A stretch of DNA of 12,771 nucleotides. It comes from Multifurca ochricompacta (Eukaryota; Basidiomycota; Agaricomycetes; Russulales; Russulaceae). Made by a program: the position numbers and the translations under genes. This document shows positions 8,842-12,771 of this stretch, piece by piece. The stretch spans positions 1 to 12,771 of the forward strand of contig WTXG01000577.1 in the NCBI GenBank assembly GCA_022496185.1. The letters run 5' to 3'. The notes below the pieces were generated by a model. It was not told the DNA's origin. It saw only the letters and a list, made by a program, of their open reading frames with translations, and ran no database searches. The stretch's first letter is position 1. Every line of letters starts with the position of its first letter.

Positions 8842-11213
8842 ATGATATCCGTGTCAGTTCTTGTGCTAGCCTTCATACCTGTCACCGCCTGGGCCGTACA
8901 GGTACAAAATCCTAATCTTACATTCCCTTATGATACAACACGGGATCGTGAAAGTGTGATCGCCATATTTAACAGTAGTTACGACGCATATCGGTCAGTG
9001 TATGCCGGGCGTCGGATCAGTGCATGCGGTTTATTTCGTGACAGGACATACGCGTTCGGTCACGACCAAGTCGCTCCTTTGAGTCGAAGGCCTTTGGACC
9101 CGCGTAATGGTTGGGGTGCTACAATAGTTGATGCCATGTCCACCATGGTATGACTCATAAAACTTCTTGCCTTCTAATCCCCTCGTCTTTTTCTAGCATA
9201 TGGGTTTGACCGTGAGCCTACACCGAGTCGTCCAAAATTTTCTCCTCATGCTCATGGAAAACTACCTACAGGACTATTTCGATGAAGCACTTGGATACGT
9301 TCAGACTATTGACTTTTCGAAGTCCAAGACCCCGGCTACTGTTAGGTATAGTCGTCAATGTTACACATACACAGCCGCGCATCGCACTGCTCTCCAACTA
9401 GTCTGCACTTACTTGGATTGTTTTTAAGCGTGTTGAAAGCACCATTCGATACATTGGGGGACTTCTGAGCGCGTATGAACTTAGCGGGCAGAGGTATTTA
9501 TTCCTGGTGGACAGGGCAAAGCAACTCGCCGATAAGCTCTCTGTCGCCTGGACCCAGGTCGGTGCTTTACTTTTGACTCTTTGAGATCCATCAGTACCAA
9601 TCCCAGTCGCTTCAGGGTGGTGCCATACCTTATGGCTATGTGAACTTTAATACGAGCTCGCCTGTTAAAGATAACGTGAAGTTTGTCTTCCTCTCCATAC
9701 TCGTTTTAACGCCTTCTGTGTAGTCCAACATCGCTGAAGCAGGGACGGTACGCGGTATTTTTCAGCATGCAGATGGCGCAACTCACCTCCTACCACCCTT
9801 AGCTAACCCTGGAGTGGGCACGCCTGAGCCAATATACCGGAGATGATAGATACCGTCAACTCGCAGAGGCAGCAGCCTTGAAAATAGCGAACAACGTAGG
9901 TCTAACGTCATTTGTGTGCGCCGGTTGACTCTAGCTATCATCAAGCCTGCGCCACTCCCAGGTGAGCCTCAGGGTGGCCACGCCGCAGTGTCCCCTAACC
10001 TTCGTGGCAGGTCTTCCTGCACAGCGCATTACCCTTCCACGGGTGAGCCCGTCGGAGGATATGTCGTGCGTCATTTCATTAGACTTGAGTTCAACCAATC
10101 TCCTTTCCACAGACCTGGGTGGTGGCTCGGATAGCTACTTCGAATATCTGATTAAGTATGCTCGCCTTTCGAATACGGACGACGGCGCCTTCGTGGACAC
10201 TTGGGTTACAGCTGTCGACTCGTCCATCAAGTATTTAATGAAAGTAAGCCTCATCCATATTGAGCGCTCCGCACTAATAGACGAATGCGCTGAGTAGGAG
10301 TCCACTGTTGGTCATCATGTGTACTTAGCGGACTTGGATGATCGGGGGTTGATTCGGCACGTGGGTTCTCATCTTGCTTGTTTCCACGCAGGGAACTGGC
10401 TACTGGGTGAGAGCACAGCTATGGCAAGTAGAACCCCAGTGTCATAGATATCCATGACGATTCAGGTGGCAAACTGGTTAACAACGACACCATCGTCAGT
10501 TTGGCCCTCCAGCTAAATGATGCTTGTTGGAACACCTACATTGGGGACGCGTGAGCAAATAGTTTATAGTCTTGCTTTAGCTTTATCAACCGGGCTCACG
10601 CGGGCGGGCTACCTTAGCACCGGGATTGGTCCAGACACATTCGCCTTCGCATCTTCCGATGGTGGTTACACGGGAAGCACCGACGACGTCCCGAGGAGTC
10701 AACTCCAGTTCTACAGCCAGCATGGTTACTACATCACCGGCGCAGGTTATGTTCAACGCCCAGAAGTCCTGGAAAGTAACTTCTATGCTTGGCGTGTGAC
10801 CGGAAATCCCACATACATAGATCGCGCCAGGAGCGCTGTTAAAAATTTCAACACGTATCTCAACGTGTCGACGGGCTTTGCGGGCATCAAAGACGTCAAT
10901 AGCAAAGCAACGACCAAGGGTGATGAGACCCAAAGCTTCTGGTTTGCAGAAGTACTAAAGTACCTGTGCGCTCGTCTCCATAACCCACGGTTAAGTTGAT
11001 TCAATGCTTCCTGCAGGTACCTTACATTTGATGACCCAGACCACATTAGTCTCAATGACTGTAAGTGCTTCGCAAGTACAACTCGAGAGCAGATGTTAAA
11101 TGTTCCCAGATGTTTTCAACACGGAAGCTCATCCATTGATCGCCCCACTGGCAAAGAGCACTTACAGGGGTCATCCGCTGCGCCGGTTAGCTGCGGAAAA
11201 GTTTGTCAAATAA
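8842..11213 (+). CDS. GH47 alpha-1,2-mannosidase, copy 2 (possible frameshifts, catalytic Glu changed)
   Basis: This is a secreted or ER/Golgi-lumen mannosidase homologue. The signal peptide is MISVSVLVLAFIPVTAWA. Exons: 8842-8993, 9045-9147, 9197-9211, 9272-9345, 9429-9557, 9616-9675, 9724-9747, 9803-9895, 9946-9961, 10011-10065, 10113-10243, 10298-10406, 10466-10550, 10618-10965, 11017-11060 and 11110-11213. The site reads GHDQVAP where the family and copy 1 have GHDEVAP; this Glu is the proposed catalytic acid. The other two acidic residues are kept, in GGGSDSYFEYL and RPEVLES, as is the calcium-binding NTEAHPL. Against copy 1 and family pattern, one base is missing near 9433 (FEST reads out of frame, giving TGA at 9466-9468), 10030 (ATT-ACCC) and 10118 (TGGG-TGG). 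The three losses together restore frame. These may be assembly errors or early decay, so gene status is open; the family call is not. Confidence 0.78.
9197..9211 (+). other. 15-base microexon of GH47 copy 2
   Basis: CATATGGGTTTGACC, flanked by TTCTAG and GTGAGC, encodes HMGLT. It fills exactly the gap between STM and DYFDEAL, where the family has a similar MGL motif. Copy 1 has an 18-base equivalent at 6677-6694. Confidence 0.75.
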
Positions 11214-11442
11214 CCGGCTCAATACCCAAGCCAGGCCAAGACCAGTCTGACAAAGGTCGTAGGGGTGGTACCCGAGGCTGTCCGGGATCTGTACCGAACG
11301 GACTCAGCACATCACTATTGAATATCTCCAAACTAGGTGTCTGTACATAGACTTGTAGGATCGTAAGGCCCTTCCGATCCGGGACAGCGAACTTTCAAGG
11401 AAGAAGTGGATGCATTTTGAGATAGGTCCCAGCGCAACATGA
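11214..11442. other. Convergent intergenic region, GH47 copy 2 / SWP1
   Basis: These 229 bases lie between the stop codons of two genes pointing at each other and should hold both 3' UTRs. No canonical AATAAA, hairpin or repeat stands out. Confidence 0.5.
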
Positions 11443-12499
11443 CTACTTGCTACTAGTCCTGCGTGCGGCAATACCTGCAAGGGCTTGCTTCCCCGTGAGG
11501 ACTGTGAGTACGGCGGCACCAGAGCCATACAGGAGGATGTGTCCGAGACGAAGTTCAATCCAGTACCAAAGTAGCAAGCCCTCGATAAGAGTGAGGGAAA
11601 GCACAAAAGAGAGGACGCTCGGTGAGAAGAGGTGCGCGACACGCCCGGGCGCACGGCACCCCACTTTGAACGGGATGAAGATATAGTGAGCAATCCATAG
11701 GAGCCAAGCAAGAAGAAACGGGCAATGATGCCACACGCACCAGTCCAACGAGGACAACCCATGGGCTGAGGACGAGCGCGGCGAAGAACGCTGAGATGGG
11801 ACGAGGGGGCAATTTCGGCTCCGAGCGGAAGGTATGCGCGAGCTCGGGGAGCAGGTGGTAGAGGGACTCTTCTGGGTGTACCGGCGCGGGTGCGGATGGC
11901 GGGATGTGGAGGTCGAAGAGGTCGAGTGCCGCGGGGCTGTGCACAAAAGAGCCGAGTAGAAGAGAGACGTGAAGTGGTGCGGTGCCAGAGGGCGGGAGAG
12001 AACTTGGAGGTTTTGCCATACTCTTTTTTTTTGGTATTGTTTTGATTTTAGAGATTACCACCCATGAGGTTAGTAAAAAACGGTGAAGGGGAAAAAAGCG
12101 AATTGCGAACACCACACCAATTCGAATTTCGCCTTTCCGGAAGGTACGACTTTGACGGGCTGGATGCCCTCCTCTCCGGTTGTCGAGTCGAAGAAACGCA
12201 GGAAGGTCTGGTGCGGTTGAACGCCAGTATCATTCGTCTGATCAGTGACTTGGAAGGTGAGCTTGAGGGTATCTCTTGCGCCCAAGGTGACGGGATCGGG
12301 ACGTTTTGTGAGGAAATCCTGTTTAGTCATTCTATGTGGTATGAGCGAAGGAGTATAGATGTCTCGCGTACGGCTCTGAACGCAGCTGACCACCATCAGG
12401 TCCAAGGACAGTCAAACGGGGTGACCGAAGAGTGAGCTGACCAGCATGTACAGCTGCGTATAACCAAGAAGAACTAAAAAGATGTGATTGAAGACTCAT
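11443..12499 (-). CDS. SWP1: Oligosaccharyltransferase subunit Swp1 / ribophorin II
   Basis: Swp1 is a membrane subunit of the ER oligosaccharyltransferase, which moves the Dol-PP glycan onto Asn-X-Ser/Thr. Exons on the minus strand: 12499-12372, 12331-12118, 12022-11737 (or 11741) and 11663-11443. The start at 12499 gives a signal peptide (MSLQSHLFSSSWLYAAVHAG) followed by QLTLRSPRLTV. Then come ARDTLKLTFQVTD, GVQPHQTFLRFFD, TGEEGIQPVKVVPSGKAKFEL, and after an intron with an ACTAAC branch site AKPPSSLPP and APLHVSLLLGSFVHSPAALD. PPRPISAFFAALVLSPWVVL leads into three hydrophobic segments ending in LLLWYWIELRLGHILLYG and GKQALAGIAARR. The donor at 11736 gives 849 bases (282 residues), close to the yeast length. 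The better consensus donor GTGCGT at 11740 would restore a Trp typical here but break frame downstream. Intron 1 is only 40 bases. It converges with GH47 copy 2. Confidence 0.9.
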
Positions 12500-12605
12500 A
12501 TGCGCTGGCAAAATAGTCGAGAGTTGTCTATTGATGAATCGAGGAAGAACAGGTGCAGTGGTAGCGGTAGCCAAACCACGATATGTTTATGAAAGCGATA
12601 ACCAA

Positions 12606-12630
12606 CAAACCAAACCAAACCAAACCAAAT
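12606..12630. repeat. CAAAC pentanucleotide microsatellite
   Basis: Four perfect CAAAC units plus a final CAAAT lie in the 167-base gap between the tRNA gene and SWP1, followed by an A-rich AAATAA stretch. It falls within the likely SWP1 promoter. Confidence 0.9.
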
Positions 12631-12657
12631 AAATAACAAAAATAAATAATAAATAGT

Positions 12658-12663
12658 AAAAAA
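12658..12663 (-). terminator. RNA polymerase III terminator of the tRNA gene
   Basis: Six T residues on the minus strand begin three bases past the tRNA 3' end. This is a normal Pol III stop signal. Confidence 0.75.
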
Positions 12664-12666
12664 TGG

Positions 12667-12738
12667 AGACCCGACCGTGGTTCGAACACGGGACCGCACG
12701 ATCTGCAATCGGTATGCTCTACACTGAGCTACCGAGTC
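12667..12738 (-). tRNA. tRNA-Cys (anticodon GCA), structurally irregular
   Basis: Read on the minus strand, a 7-bp acceptor stem (GACTCGG with TCGGGTC, two G-U pairs), a 4-bp D stem (GCTC/GAGC), anticodon loop TTGCAGA, a perfect T arm (CCGTG, TTCGAAC, CACGG) and discriminator T73 fit cytosolic tRNA-Cys. Internal promoter boxes are recognisable (TAGCTCAGTG and GTTCGAACC). Two irregularities exist: the D loop is one base short (AGTGTA rather than AGTGGTA), and the 5' side of the anticodon stem has one extra C, leaving two mispaired positions. The total length stays at the usual 72 bases. It may be a functional variant, a decaying copy, or carry sequence errors. No intron or encoded CCA was seen. 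Confidence 0.82.
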
Positions 12739-12771
12739 TTCATCGGAGGTTCAATGAATATGTTTATATTT

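Noticed and set aside
11304..11762. 152-residue open frame on the minus strand
   Set aside because: It is a shadow frame across the last SWP1 exon; the correct frame carries the conserved membrane segments.
1..12771. CRISPR array, bacterial operon or mobile element
   Set aside because: Introns, SNARE, oligosaccharyltransferase and GH47 genes show a fungal nuclear region. No spaced repeats, terminal inverted repeats, transposase or reverse transcriptase motifs were seen.

Overview
The window looks like nuclear DNA of a filamentous basidiomycete, most likely an agaricomycete. Genes are closely packed and cut by many short introns (about 35-120 bases, mostly GT-AG). The encoded proteins resemble agaricomycete families: a multi-exon F-box/Cys-rich protein, a Sec20 SNARE, GH47 alpha-mannosidases, the Swp1/ribophorin II subunit of oligosaccharyltransferase, and a P450 of the kind expanded in these fungi. 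Exon models were assembled by hand from reading frame, splice signals and remembered family patterns. No alignment was run.

Layout: (1) About 182-1345, minus strand: a decayed cytochrome P450 with recognisable helix C, helix I and ExxR blocks but several in-frame stops, frame changes and no convincing haem-Cys motif. (2) 1521-2793, plus: SEC20, five exons giving 354 residues, with one transmembrane helix and a C-terminal HDEL. (3) 2924-5616, plus: an 11-exon F-box protein of 681 residues, with one probable GC-AG intron and one very short 35-base intron. (4) 5617-6297: intergenic, holding a possible poly(A) signal and a TATA box. (5) 6298-8682, plus: GH47 copy 1, a pseudogene with at least six frame lesions. 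(6) 8842-11213, plus: GH47 copy 2, with the same 16-exon layout, much better preserved but still carrying about three single-base losses and a Glu-to-Gln change at a catalytic position. (7) 11443-12499, minus: SWP1, four exons, convergent with copy 2. (8) 12667-12738, minus: a tRNA-Cys(GCA)-like gene with two structural irregularities.

Three of the recognised families act in the secretory pathway: Sec20 in Golgi-to-ER retrieval, GH47 in N-glycan mannose trimming, and Swp1 in N-glycan transfer. This may be chance synteny; nothing in the sequence shows co-regulation beyond a shared pyrimidine-rich leader motif. I found no convincing new biological system. The best leads are the tandem GH47 pair (one dead, one possibly catalytically altered), the unusual splice sites, and the P450 relic.
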